Shown here piece after piece: positions 24,101-31,421 of a DNA stretch of 41,631 nt. Both the position numbers and the translations under genes were made by a program. A model generated the notes under the pieces. That model saw nothing but the letters and a program-made list of their open reading frames with translations. It searched no databases and had not been told where the DNA came from. Each line of letters opens with the position of its first letter. Positions within the stretch are counted from its first letter, which is position 1. The stretch is from CAYLMM01 sp964384825. Lineage in GTDB: Bacteria > Krumholzibacteriota > Krumholzibacteriia > LZORAL124-64-63. The stretch lies in contig CAYLMM010000020.1 of the NCBI GenBank assembly GCA_964384825.1, positions 1 through 41,631 of the forward strand, read 5' to 3'.

Positions 24101-24177
24101 AAATCGATTTGTCCGCAGAGGGCGGGAGCGGAAAGCAGAAGAACGCAGGCGAATCCGATCGACGAAAGGCGTCTCAT
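21106..24177 (-). CDS. Secreted beta-helix / VCBS-repeat protein with sorting domain
   Basis: 1023 aa from ATG 24177 (GGGGAG about 9 nt upstream, followed by a signal peptide). Residues about 60-430 look like a right-handed parallel beta-helix of the choice-of-anchor/polymorphic outer-membrane type (GDQPTIQAAVDAAVAGDSILL, then repeated CVFDNNRAHAGGAVYAYES-like coils). Residues about 470-815 hold seven VCBS/FG-GAP-type repeats, each with a WGDYDxDGDLDxLLxG calcium-loop motif and an IYRNDxGxFTD motif. An FN3-like domain (about 830-925) and the C-terminal sorting module (about 938-1023, NPFNPRTSISFELPEP to RSMMLVK) follow. It is likely an extracellular or surface adhesin-like or matrix protein; no enzymatic motif is seen. 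A 32-bp palindrome lies in its leader. Confidence 0.9.
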   Translation of the reverse strand: MRRLSSIGFACVLLLSAPALCGQIDFSGMKAPVEPDAQAQRQVQSEPNAPASGEASVIRVPGDQPTIQAAVDAAVAGDSILLSPGNYLGCDILVTKQLAFSVDGGTATIAAYCAGRVFNFSNVAGTSSIENIRFCYGNSGEYFGGAVRVYRSQLNVADCVFDNNRAHAGGAVYAYESSVEFTGCEFIANVGEGGAVYVHTGSSALFDNCVFTSNLAQDDDPGEDSGGAILAWDECRVTALGCEFTDNEGWLGGAISANDSCTVEMAGCVATDNRADQGAFLNAAFSTDVQVRDCLIHANTITDTPSEYSGIVHVQVDDPDLTTSVQLTGNTLALNDCGSVGSGFAVLVVDYPDPSPYVLEVGNNLVANNDGAAFNARDDLTATVSCNDFFANSAGDWTGPMAPYAGADGNLSVDPLFCDPADPQQGLADWSPCLNAGECGVIGSLDAGCSIEFAEVSAGLPVLVDGSVEWGDYDNDEDLDFVITGISINPTGYHTRIYRNDGGSFTDIDADLFGVFDSSVSWGDCDGDGDLDLLLSGRGQAGVDSAAVYRNDDGVFTDVAAGLPGKWGASVAWGDYDNDGDLDILLTGDAHDSSVSLFRNGAGTFVPDDSALPGFVAGSAEWGDYDKDGDLDILLTGYSDYLDVSRIYRNDGGEFTDIEAGLIGVSSGSGTWGDYDADGILDSFVAGHDLHAADGGCFVAAVYRNDAGVFTDIGAGLLPTTDAAAAWGDYDNDGDLDIMLAGRTSAGGSARVYRNDNGSFADTGGDFTGVTDPAAAWGDYDGDGDLDLLVAGNPAAGGAECRLYRNLCPHPDAAPAAPANLAATVDGPFATFGWDGATDPETPAGGLSYNLRIGSAPGGGDILAAMSDPATGLRRVARAGNCGHRLEWTVALPEGDYYWSVQAVDGGFAGSPFAPEAVVSGSPTGLGDPPGRLVLLGAVPNPFNPRTSISFELPEPGPATLRIYDLQGGLVRTVVDGMIDSGGVHAVEWDGRSDSGRRMPSGAYLCRLTAGGRCETRSMMLVK
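21790..22790 (-). repeat. Seven VCBS/FG-GAP-type coding repeats
   Basis: Seven tandem units of about 45-55 residues within the beta-helix/VCBS protein. Each has WGDYD(N/G/K/A)DGDLD and an RNDxGxF motif. The cores read EWGDYDNDEDLD, SWGDCDGDGDLD, AWGDYDNDGDLD, EWGDYDKDGDLD, TWGDYDADGILD, AWGDYDNDGDLD and AWGDYDGDGDLD. The Asp-rich loops suggest calcium binding within a beta-propeller. Confidence 0.9.
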
Positions 24178-24232
24178 CAGACACTCTCCCCGCGGCCACC
24201 GCGCAGTCACCGGCAGTCGGCTGAAACAGGAA

Positions 24233-24264
24233 GCGCCGCGGGCGGAATATTCCGCCCGCGGCGC
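24233..24264. other. Perfect 32-bp palindrome in 5' leader
   Basis: GCGCCGCGGGCGGAAT followed directly by its exact reverse complement. It sits between the candidate promoter (24295-24323) and the start codon (24177) of the beta-helix/VCBS gene. As RNA it gives a 14-bp-plus hairpin with an AATATT-type loop. The minus-strand bases after it (TTCCTGTTTC) are mildly U-rich, so an attenuator or mRNA-stabilising hairpin is possible. As DNA it could be a dimeric repressor site. Confidence 0.85.
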
Positions 24265-24294
24265 CATTTAGAGATCCGATGGGCGAGATGTATG

Positions 24295-24323
24295 ATTCTA
24301 TCATTAATTCAAAAATATTCCAA
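24295..24323 (-). promoter_or_regulatory. Promoter of beta-helix/VCBS gene
   Basis: On the minus strand TTGGAA (24323-24318), 17 nt, TAGAAT (24300-24295), within an A+T-rich stretch. The -10 matches five of six positions and the -35 four of six. The leader would be about 110 nt and would contain the 32-bp palindrome. Confidence 0.55.
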
Positions 24324-24406
24324 TGCTCGGGCGGCCCACCCCGGACGCCTGAACGCGGTCCAGATCGTCATCACGCCGGCCGGGTAAGATTCCCATCGAT
24401 CCCTCC

Positions 24407-26836
24407 CTACCTGACCAGCGACATCAGCCTGGCCCGGCTGAAATCGCCGGCGACCAGACGGTAGACGTAAGAACCCGAGGCGACCGGCAGGCCGCGGTCG
24501 TCCCTGCCGTCCCAGACCACGGCGTGGCCGCCGGCCGTCCGGGATTCGCCTGCAAGCAAACGCCTGACGGGACGGCCGGACAGATCGTAGACGCACAGCT
24601 CCACCTGCGCTGCGGCGGGCAGCCGGAAGCGAATCGTGGTGGACGGGTTGAACGGGTTCGGCGAGTTCTGCATCAGCCGCGCTCGGCCGGGGACCGCCCC
24701 GCCGACGCCGGTGACACCTTCTGGCACCAGAACTGCGAACTCGCCCACGTTCCCGTGACGGTCGCAGGCCGCGACCTTGTAGACCAGATCCGAGCCGGCG
24801 CTCCATTCCGCATCGAACCACCCGGCCGCGGTCACCGTGGCCGCCAGGTTTTCCGGGGCCGGCGCGAACAGCGGGTCGGAGGCGCGGTGGACCCGGTAAC
24901 AGGCCAGGTCGGCCGCGACGACCGGATTCCAGGCCAGGTCCAGGCCCTCCGGAGAGTAGGAAGCCGCACCGGTCAGCCCGAGCGGAATCCCCGGCGCCAG
25001 GTTGTCGACCGAATAGCCGCTGTCCGGAGCGGAGGCGAAGTACGTTCCCGGTTCGGGCGCGTGCGCGGTGACGCAGTAGACCTCCCGGGGCAGGTTCCCG
25101 TCCGTCGAGTCCGTCCGGGTGGGAACGAGGAAGGTGTAGCGGGGCTCCAGCAGCGCCGGGTGCATCCCCAGCGACTCCCAGTCGCCGTCCGGCAGGCCGA
25201 GCAGTGCGGCCGCCGCTCCGGTCACGGCTAGGCCGGCCGACGACTCCGCATCCTGTAGCAGCAAGAGCCTGTCGTCATCGGGCGAGGTGATCGCGCCGGA
25301 CGACTTCGCCGTCGGGGCGATCCGCCGCCAGGAGTTGTAGTAAATCACCGACGCCGGCGCCTCCGGTATCTCCTCCCAGTCCGAGGCCCGCACGCCGAGC
25401 CTGACCCAGCCCCCCTCGTCGGCGGGAACGTCCGTCACCGATTCGATCACCGGTTCGGCCGCGTAGTAGAAGGCGTTGTTCTGGTCGTAGCGCAGCAAAA
25501 ACACGTCGTTGTTCCCGTTGCGGGCGTCGCTCCACGTCGCCCAGATATAGTCGCCGATCACCAGGGGGCGATCGGGGAAGTCCTCTATCGCCAGGCTGGT
25601 CAGCGGCGCCCCGCCGTCCCCCCACAGGCGCAACCTGGAGGCGACGTCGAACTTCTGCAGGTGGTTCTTCTCGAAGCTGTGATCCGCGCCGTCGTCCTTC
25701 TGGAACAGGACGGCAACGCAGCCGTCGGCCAGCACCACCGGGCAACCGTCGGAGGCTCCGGTTCCCGGCACGTCGATCAGGTCGTCGAGGTCGATCAGGG
25801 TTCCGGCCGCATCGACGTGATGAACGCCGGCGCCTGCGGTCACGTAGCAGCCGCCGGATCCGTCGCCGGCCATGGTTGGCGCGATGTCCTCGTAGTAGGT
25901 CATGGCCCCGGCGTCGAGCCTGGAGGTCCCCCAGAGCGGGCTCCCGAGACTGTCGTAGCTCTGCAGGTAGGCGTGGAAAACGCCGGCCACGCTGTTGCAC
26001 CAGGAGATGATCGTGCCGGCGGCGCCGGTCGCGAGCATGTCCCGGACCTGGTCGTTCCCCCCGCCGGAGCAGAGCAGATTGCCGTGCTTGCCCCACAGCA
26101 CGGCCCCGTCCAGGGTCAGCCGCTGCAGGTAGGTCTCGAACTCGAGCGAGGCGTAGCTGTCGTAGACCACTGATACGCGGGACGACCTCACCGTCGCGCC
26201 CGGGTGGACCACCACCCGCACGTTGCGCAGGTCGTTCGAGGGATAGCCGAGCAGGGCGTCCTCGGCCCATTGCAGCGCGGCGTCGGTGTTCATCCGCTGC
26301 GCGCGGATCTCGTACGGGCTGTGGCGGCGGTCGACCCAGGCCGCGACCATGCAGCCGAAGCCGTCGTAGGCGATGTGGAAGTTGTACTGGTGGTCGTCCG
26401 CGTTGCAGACGTGACGTCCGCCGGCGGTCCACTGGGGCATGCCGCTCGGATCCAGTCGCTGGGCGTAGATGTCCGCGCTGGTGATCGGCCGGAAGTCGAG
26501 CCAGGCTACGAAGGCCCCGCCGCTGCCGTCGGTGCAGATCTGGGGCATCCACTGGGTTTCGGCCTCGGTGCAGACGGGCTCGCCGCCGGCCGCGAGCAGG
26601 GCGTTGCCGTCCCGGTCGTAGTGCTGGGTGTAGATGTCCCAGTTCCCGTTGCGCATGTCGGCCCACGCCACGAACACGCCGCCTTCGTCGTCGGGAACGA
26701 AGCAGGGCTGGATCTGGCTGGCCGCGTCGGAGGTGACCTGGACGCCGTCGGGAATCCACTGGGCGAAGGCGGCGGAGAAGGCGAACAGGCAGAACACGGC
26801 CGTTGCGGCCGCCGGAGAAATCTTACGGAAAGTCAT
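24407..26836 (-). CDS. Secreted repeat protein with sorting domain
   Basis: 809 aa, ATG 26836 with GAGGA 8 nt upstream and a signal peptide (TAVFCLFAFSAAFA). The N-terminal half (about 30-430) carries repeated blades such as DDEGGVFVAWADMRNGNWDIYTQHYD and DGSGGAFVAWLDFR...DIYAQRLDPSGMPQW, suggesting a beta-propeller. From about residue 465 (VTDVPADEGGWVRLGVRASDW) to the end it is clearly related to the C-terminal half of the LVIVD protein at 33967-37140. Both have a PTxxDST element, PDSGxSVDNLAPxxPxGLT, an FN3-like domain and the sorting module (about 720-809, NPFNPSTTIRFRLP to RLMSLVR). Function unknown; probably extracellular or surface-anchored. It may be co-transcribed with the two genes before it (gaps 61 and 19 bp). 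Confidence 0.88.
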   Translation of the reverse strand: MTFRKISPAAATAVFCLFAFSAAFAQWIPDGVQVTSDAASQIQPCFVPDDEGGVFVAWADMRNGNWDIYTQHYDRDGNALLAAGGEPVCTEAETQWMPQICTDGSGGAFVAWLDFRPITSADIYAQRLDPSGMPQWTAGGRHVCNADDHQYNFHIAYDGFGCMVAAWVDRRHSPYEIRAQRMNTDAALQWAEDALLGYPSNDLRNVRVVVHPGATVRSSRVSVVYDSYASLEFETYLQRLTLDGAVLWGKHGNLLCSGGGNDQVRDMLATGAAGTIISWCNSVAGVFHAYLQSYDSLGSPLWGTSRLDAGAMTYYEDIAPTMAGDGSGGCYVTAGAGVHHVDAAGTLIDLDDLIDVPGTGASDGCPVVLADGCVAVLFQKDDGADHSFEKNHLQKFDVASRLRLWGDGGAPLTSLAIEDFPDRPLVIGDYIWATWSDARNGNNDVFLLRYDQNNAFYYAAEPVIESVTDVPADEGGWVRLGVRASDWEEIPEAPASVIYYNSWRRIAPTAKSSGAITSPDDDRLLLLQDAESSAGLAVTGAAAALLGLPDGDWESLGMHPALLEPRYTFLVPTRTDSTDGNLPREVYCVTAHAPEPGTYFASAPDSGYSVDNLAPGIPLGLTGAASYSPEGLDLAWNPVVAADLACYRVHRASDPLFAPAPENLAATVTAAGWFDAEWSAGSDLVYKVAACDRHGNVGEFAVLVPEGVTGVGGAVPGRARLMQNSPNPFNPSTTIRFRLPAAAQVELCVYDLSGRPVRRLLAGESRTAGGHAVVWDGRDDRGLPVASGSYVYRLVAGDFSRARLMSLVR

Positions 26837-26897
26837 TGCGGATCCTCGCTTCCGCGTTCGATGACGGGCGAGGATATTTTCCCGCGGCTGACTTTGC

Positions 26898-28283
26898 TCA
26901 GTCGCAGAGCGTGTTTCCCAGCACCCTCAACTCCCAGGTGTCGGCGGTGCTCGTGGAGATCATCCTGACCTCCACGAAGATCTCCCGGGAGTCGTCGGTG
27001 GCGAAACCGTCCGCGACGGTCCCGTCCGCGCAGAGGGTCTGTCCGCCCGACCCGGCGGCGATCTGGTTGCCGCACTCGGAGTAGATGTACAGGTCGTATT
27101 CGGCGCCGGACGGCTGGATCAACTGCACTGCGTAGTTCAGATCGACCAGCGCCGACGAGCACTCGCTGAGATCGAACCTGAACCACCCGCCGCCGCAACC
27201 GGTGCGGACGATCTGGTTCTGGGCCTCGTCCCCGCACACCACTCCCATGTACGCGGCCGCGGCGCACGAATCGCCGCCCCCGTTGCCGCAGGGGACGCAG
27301 TCGCCGCCGATGCAGATCATGTCGTCGCCGCAGGGGGTTCCGTCGGGCATCGGATCGAACACGCAGCCGACGACCGGGTCGCAGTAGTCGGTCGTGCAAG
27401 GGTTGCCGTCGTCGCACACTATGAGATCGTGCATGCAGCCCAGAACCGGATCGCAGTAGTCCACGGTGCAGGCGTTGCCGTCGTCGCAGTCCTCGGTCGC
27501 CCACGTGCCGCAGCCGTGCTCGTCGACGACGCAGTACCTGAACCCGACACCGCCGCCGGGCAGATCGACGCACGAAGCATCGCCCTCGTCGCACTCGTCG
27601 ACCACGCATCCCGAGCCGCACAGGGCCAGCCAGTTGCCGCCCACGTAGAATTCGATGCAGGATGTGGTCGTGTTGAAGATGACCAGTCCGTCGGCCGGGC
27701 CGACGATCGCGTCGCGCTGCTCCTGGGTCAGCCGCGGCAGCATGAAGCCCTTGCTGGTCGAAACCAGGTCCAGGACGGCGCTCGGAGCCGGAGTGGTGGT
27801 GCCGATGCCGACGTTGCCGGGAACAGCGGCGTACATGTCGTCGCCGTCGACGGTCCAGTCGCCGTCGGTCACGCCCGCGATCGAATCCACCGAGTCGGCG
27901 ATGGCCGCCCGCAGGGCCCAGGGCACCGAGGTCATGCGCATCCTGGGGCTCAGTTCGTCAGAGGCGTCGATCTGGATGCCCATCCACCGCTCGTGCGCGG
28001 CGAAAAGGTCCGGCGAGATCGGCTCCAGCCCGCCGAGGATGACGTTGAACAGGCCGTCGGCGACTGTCACCCCGGAGTGCGCCTCCTCCCAGAGCGGATC
28101 GGTCCCGGGGATGCTGTCCGGATAGATGCGGAAGATCAGGTCGTGGGTCCCGTCCAGGGGCTGGCCGCTCGCATCGGTGATCACGCCCTGGTAGTTGATC
28201 AGGCGGGGACCCGCCTCCGCGCCCGCGGACAACGCCGCGACGATCGCCGCCGCGACGGCCAGCAGGCAGACATGGCGTTTCAT
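26898..28283 (-). CDS. Secreted cysteine-repeat protein
   Basis: 461 aa with a signal peptide (MKRHVCLLAVAAAIVAALSAGAEA). The N-terminal part (about 27-135) contains LINYQGVITDASGQPLDGTHDLIFRIY and VADGLFNVILGG, a module common in secreted proteins of this bacterial group. Next is a tail-fibre-like segment (about 155-225, VGIGTTTPAPSAVLDL, KGFMLPRLTQEQRDAI, GLVIFNTTTSCIEFYVGGNW). Then comes a Cys-rich region with two CDDGNxCTxDYCDPVxGC repeats of 24 residues, and a C-terminal beta domain (about 345-461). Unlike its neighbours it lacks the sorting module, so if it is exported further it uses another route or is periplasmic. I do not know its function. It starts 19 bp after the stop of the mini sorting-domain gene. 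Confidence 0.87.
   Translation of the reverse strand: MKRHVCLLAVAAAIVAALSAGAEAGPRLINYQGVITDASGQPLDGTHDLIFRIYPDSIPGTDPLWEEAHSGVTVADGLFNVILGGLEPISPDLFAAHERWMGIQIDASDELSPRMRMTSVPWALRAAIADSVDSIAGVTDGDWTVDGDDMYAAVPGNVGIGTTTPAPSAVLDLVSTSKGFMLPRLTQEQRDAIVGPADGLVIFNTTTSCIEFYVGGNWLALCGSGCVVDECDEGDASCVDLPGGGVGFRYCVVDEHGCGTWATEDCDDGNACTVDYCDPVLGCMHDLIVCDDGNPCTTDYCDPVVGCVFDPMPDGTPCGDDMICIGGDCVPCGNGGGDSCAAAAYMGVVCGDEAQNQIVRTGCGGGWFRFDLSECSSALVDLNYAVQLIQPSGAEYDLYIYSECGNQIAAGSGGQTLCADGTVADGFATDDSREIFVEVRMISTSTADTWELRVLGNTLCD
27363..27490 (-). repeat. 72-bp-period coding repeat (Cys-rich)
   Basis: Two copies (27363-27418 and 27435-27490) encode CDDGNxCTxDYCDPVxGC, similar to the Cys repeats of Dictyostelium-type CTDC modules also found in bacterial surface proteins. 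The Cys residues are strictly spaced, suggesting disulphide-bonded loops. Confidence 0.85.
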
Positions 28284-28302
28284 CTTCGCACCCCTTTCCG
28301 GG

Positions 28303-28872
28303 TCACTTGAGCAGGAGCATCTTCCTGGTCGATTCGAAATCCCCGATCCTCAGCCGGCAGAAGTAGGGCCCCGACGCCACCGTGCGGCCGGCGTCGTCGA
28401 CGCCGTCCCACACCGCCGTGCGCCGGCCCGGGAGGACGGTCTCGTCCAGCAGGCCGCGGACCCGCCCGCCGCGCAGGTCGTAGATGACGATCTCGACGCG
28501 GCTCTCGGCCGCCACGTTGAACACGATCTTCGTGCGGGGATTGAAGGGATTGGGATAGTTCTGGAACAGCGCGTTTCCGGCCGGCCCCGGCGAAGGCACG
28601 CCGGTCGGGAATGCCGCGCGCAGGAATGAGGGCCAGAACCCGGCGCTCGGTTTCGCGCCGTCGGCCTCCGCCCCGCCGATCGGGGTCGGCTGGCCCAGGG
28701 AGCCGTTGGCCGCGAAACCAGCATTGGCGGACGGGGCGCCGGCGGCGCTGATGACCGATGTCTTGAGCATGTACTCGGGAGATTGACCTTCGGCGGAGGC
28801 GGCGTACAGCGCCGCCACGGCGCACAGAACCATGAACGGTGGGATCACCTGGCGTACGAGCGAGCCTCTCAT
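28303..28872 (-). CDS. Small secreted protein, mostly a sorting domain
   Basis: 189 aa from ATG 28872. The open frame runs further upstream but has no signal peptide there. A signal peptide (VIPPFMVLCAVAALYAASAEG) is followed by a short segment with YMLKTSVISAAGAPSANAG and GSLGQPTPIGGA, then a Gly/Pro-rich linker. The C-terminal sorting module fills about 104-189 (NPFNPRTKIVFNVAAE to RKMLLLK). With so little mature sequence before the module it may be a structural or carrier peptide. The segment before the linker recurs in many short proteins of this bacterial group, as far as I recall. It is first in a possible three-gene unit with the Cys-repeat and propeller genes. Confidence 0.85.
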   Translation of the reverse strand: MRGSLVRQVIPPFMVLCAVAALYAASAEGQSPEYMLKTSVISAAGAPSANAGFAANGSLGQPTPIGGAEADGAKPSAGFWPSFLRAAFPTGVPSPGPAGNALFQNYPNPFNPRTKIVFNVAAESRVEIVIYDLRGGRVRGLLDETVLPGRRTAVWDGVDDAGRTVASGPYFCRLRIGDFESTRKMLLLK

Positions 28873-29012
28873 TGGAGACCACCCCCTCGCAGGCGGCCGC
28901 GGACGATCCGCGCTGGCGCACGGCACGGGCCGGCCGACCCGCGTCTGCCCATGCATAAAAAATAGCATAAATCCGGCGGGAAATGTCTGATTTTTTCGGA
29001 TATACGGACAAA

Positions 29013-29027
29013 GGCGGGAAATCCGCC
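29013..29027 (-). terminator. Short hairpin after aminotransferase gene
   Basis: GGCGG-GAAAT-CCGCC, a 5-bp stem just past the aminotransferase stop. On the minus strand it is followed by TTTGTCC. A weak candidate terminator. Confidence 0.35.
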
Positions 29028-29030
29028 CCG

Positions 29031-30203
29031 TCAGACCCCGAAATACTCCTCCATCCGGTCGAAGGCCTTGTCGACCGTCTCGACCGGCACGCAGAACGAC
29101 ATCCGCAGATGGCCCTCTCCGGTCGGGCCGAAGGCCACGCCCGGCGTCGTGGACACCCCGGCCTCGCGCAGCAGCCGCTTGCAGAAGGAAAGCGAATCCC
29201 CTCCGCCATCGGCCAGGATGCGGGGGAACATCAGGTACGATCCGCCGGGCTGCTGGAAGTCGAAGACCTCGGGCATCCGGATCAGCCGCTCGCACATCCG
29301 GTCCCGCGCGGCCAGGTAGTGTCCCCTGAATTCCGCGATGCAGTCCTGGGGTCCGCCCAGGGCCGCGATGGCCGCGTACTGCGAAACCACCGGCGCGCAG
29401 ATGGCGAAGGGGATGTGCGCCTTGGTGATCTGGGGGATCCACTGCTTGCCGGCGTGCAGGTATCCGATCCGCCAGCCGGTCATCGCGTAGGTCTTGGTCA
29501 GGGTGAAGCAGCTGATCGTCCGCTCGCCCATCCCCGGCAGCGACGCGATGGAGAAGTGCTTCCGGTCGTCGAACACGAAGTACTCGTAGGCCTCGTCGGT
29601 GATCACGACCAGGTCGTGCTTCTCGGCCAGGGCGGCGAGCGCGCGCAGATCGTCCTCGCCGAAGACCGTGCCGGTCGGGTTGCTGGGCGTGCAGTAGAGC
29701 ACGGCCTTGGTCCGCGGGGTGATCGCCGCGGCGATGGCGTCGATGTCCAGGCGGAACCCCTCGTCCTCGACGCAGGGCACGGTCACCGGCTTGCCCGAGG
29801 CCATCAGCACCTGGCGGATGTGCGTGGAATAGGTCGGCGTGGGCAGGATGACCTCGTCGCCGGGATCGACCACGGCCATCACCGCCGCCGCCAGTCCCTC
29901 GATCGCGCCGATGGTCACGATGATCTCCGCAGGATCGGCCTCGATCCGGTTGTCCCTCTTCAGCTTCTTGACGATCTCCTCGCGCAGGGCGGGCAGGCCG
30001 GCGGTCGGGGAATAGCCGCCCACCAGGCCGTCCTCGATGGCCCGGACCGCGGCCTGCTTGATGTGCGCCGGCGTGTCGACCGTCGGCTTGGCCCAGGACA
30101 GGAAGGCGACGTCGTCGAACTCCTGCGACAGGCGGGTCATCTCGTGGATGGCCGACTTGGCCAGACCGGCGACTCGTTTCGACACCAGGTGCTCGCTGCT
30201 CAT
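29031..30203 (-). CDS. Class I/II PLP-dependent aminotransferase
   Basis: 390 aa from ATG 30203. The frame is open upstream through the radical SAM gene, but this ATG overlaps that gene's stop (ATGA) and has GGAGG upstream. Fold-type I motifs are present: GAIEGL (about 99-104), SNPTG (174-178, N175), DEAYE (D203, Y206), the PLP-binding lysine K237 in TLTKTYAMTGWRIGY with R245, and a C-terminal HLRMSF for the substrate carboxylate. It should transfer an amino group between an amino acid and a 2-oxo acid. The sequence resembles aspartate/aromatic aminotransferase-like proteins, but the substrate cannot be fixed. It is coupled to the radical SAM gene, which hints at a shared pathway. Confidence 0.93.
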   Translation of the reverse strand: MSSEHLVSKRVAGLAKSAIHEMTRLSQEFDDVAFLSWAKPTVDTPAHIKQAAVRAIEDGLVGGYSPTAGLPALREEIVKKLKRDNRIEADPAEIIVTIGAIEGLAAAVMAVVDPGDEVILPTPTYSTHIRQVLMASGKPVTVPCVEDEGFRLDIDAIAAAITPRTKAVLYCTPSNPTGTVFGEDDLRALAALAEKHDLVVITDEAYEYFVFDDRKHFSIASLPGMGERTISCFTLTKTYAMTGWRIGYLHAGKQWIPQITKAHIPFAICAPVVSQYAAIAALGGPQDCIAEFRGHYLAARDRMCERLIRMPEVFDFQQPGGSYLMFPRILADGGGDSLSFCKRLLREAGVSTTPGVAFGPTGEGHLRMSFCVPVETVDKAFDRMEEYFGV

Positions 30204-31204
30204 GACTTCGATCCTCCGTTCGATCTTTCCGCGAAACTCTTGGGATTTCTCATGTAGAAGGTCTCGCCCTCGAAAACCGCTTCGACCAGGGCGTCCTCGC
30301 TGATCAGGCCGCGGACCACGGTCCAGTCCGATCCGGTGCGGTCCAGCAGTTCCTCGACGGCCTCTTTCTTCATGGGGTGGACCGCCGTGATGCTCAGCAG
30401 ATCCTGCGCCGCGTCGCCCGTCGAAGCGAAGGCGTTCCCCTCGTAGCCGATCAGGTATTCCACCCGCTTCAGGCGCTCCCTGAAGATCTGGTAGGCGCGA
30501 TTCACGACCGGCCCCTCCGGCGGCATCACCGATCCCTTGGCCGGCGGACGGGTGGGGATCGCCAGGTACGCCGGATCCGGATTCAGCCCGGCCAGGAATT
30601 CCGCTACGTTCCGCAGATGATCCTCCCGGTCGTTCACCCCCCGGACCAGCATCGTCTCGGTGACCAGCCTGCCGCGGTAGCTTCGCGAGAACTCGCGCAC
30701 CCCCCGCAGGATCCCGTCCAGATCCAACGACACGTGGGGGCGATTGACCCGCCGCCAGGCCTCCCGATCGACCGCGTCGACCTTCAGCGACACCCAGTCG
30801 GCTTCGGCCAGATCGGCCCGGACATCCTCCCGCGCGATCAGCGAGGCGTTGGTGATGACCGCGATCGCGACCCCCAGGGGCTTCAGCTCGCGGATGACCC
30901 GCCCCAGGTTCGCGTCCAGCGTGGGCTCGCCGTCGGCGACGAAGGTCAGGTAATCGACGTGCTCGTCCCGGTCGCGCAGGCCGCGGACCTTGGCCTCGAC
31001 CCCGGCGACGATGTCTTCCGGTGGATACAGGTCGCCGCGCTCGGTTCCGAACCTGCGGGTCGTGCCGACCTGGCAGTACACGCACGAGTAGCTGCAGATC
31101 TTCGGCGGGATGTTGTTGATGCCGAGGCTGCGGCCCAGCCTGCGGGATGGAACCGGGCCGAAGGGCTCCGGGAATGCGGGCGGTGTGGAATCGGTCATCG
31201 GCAT
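30200..31204 (-). CDS. Radical SAM protein (COG0731-like Fe-S oxidoreductase)
   Basis: 334 aa from ATG 31204, chosen for AGGAGG 8 nt upstream; an ATG two codons later is too far from it. The start FGPVPSRRLGRSLGINNIPP, followed by KICSYSCVYCQ, is the hallmark of the COG0731-type radical SAM family. The Fe-S ligands are C37, C41 and C44 (CxxxCxxC). TFVADGEPTLD is the glycine-rich SAM-binding region. After the barrel, a C-terminal region (about 245-325, EAVEELLDRTGSDW...GLISEDALVEAVFEGETFYMRN) looks like a small winged-helix-type domain. The substrate of this subgroup is unknown to me. The stop overlaps the aminotransferase start by 4 nt. Confidence 0.9.
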   Translation of the reverse strand: MPMTDSTPPAFPEPFGPVPSRRLGRSLGINNIPPKICSYSCVYCQVGTTRRFGTERGDLYPPEDIVAGVEAKVRGLRDRDEHVDYLTFVADGEPTLDANLGRVIRELKPLGVAIAVITNASLIAREDVRADLAEADWVSLKVDAVDREAWRRVNRPHVSLDLDGILRGVREFSRSYRGRLVTETMLVRGVNDREDHLRNVAEFLAGLNPDPAYLAIPTRPPAKGSVMPPEGPVVNRAYQIFRERLKRVEYLIGYEGNAFASTGDAAQDLLSITAVHPMKKEAVEELLDRTGSDWTVVRGLISEDALVEAVFEGETFYMRNPKSFAERSNGGSKS

Positions 31205-31377
31205 GCTTCGAACCTCCTCATCGGACTCGGCCGACGCGGGGCCGCGGACGGCGGCGGCCGCGACCGGACCCGCGCGCCGGGCCGGCCCGATCCGTCGAAT
31301 CGCGGTCCGGACATCTCGCCTCCCCCCCGCCACCACATTGTGTCCGGACGCGCGTATCGACAACGAAAATCCGCCGC

Positions 31378-31407
31378 AAAAAAAAAGCGCCGCATGCATG
31401 CGGGCGC
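31378..31407 (-). terminator. Orphan intrinsic terminator in radical SAM leader
   Basis: On the minus strand GCGCCCGCATGCATGCGGCGC (a stem with one bulged base) is followed by nine T. It lies about 175 bp upstream of the radical SAM start and downstream of no minus-strand gene, so it is either an attenuator for that operon or the 3' end of a small RNA. Confidence 0.8.
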
Positions 31408-31421
31408 CTTCGCCCCCTTGT

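Noticed and set aside
30204..31085. An N-terminal extension that would fuse the aminotransferase to sequence inside the radical SAM gene
   Set aside because: The extra sequence is Arg/Gly-rich noise in another frame of the radical SAM gene, and the ATGA overlap gives a natural start.
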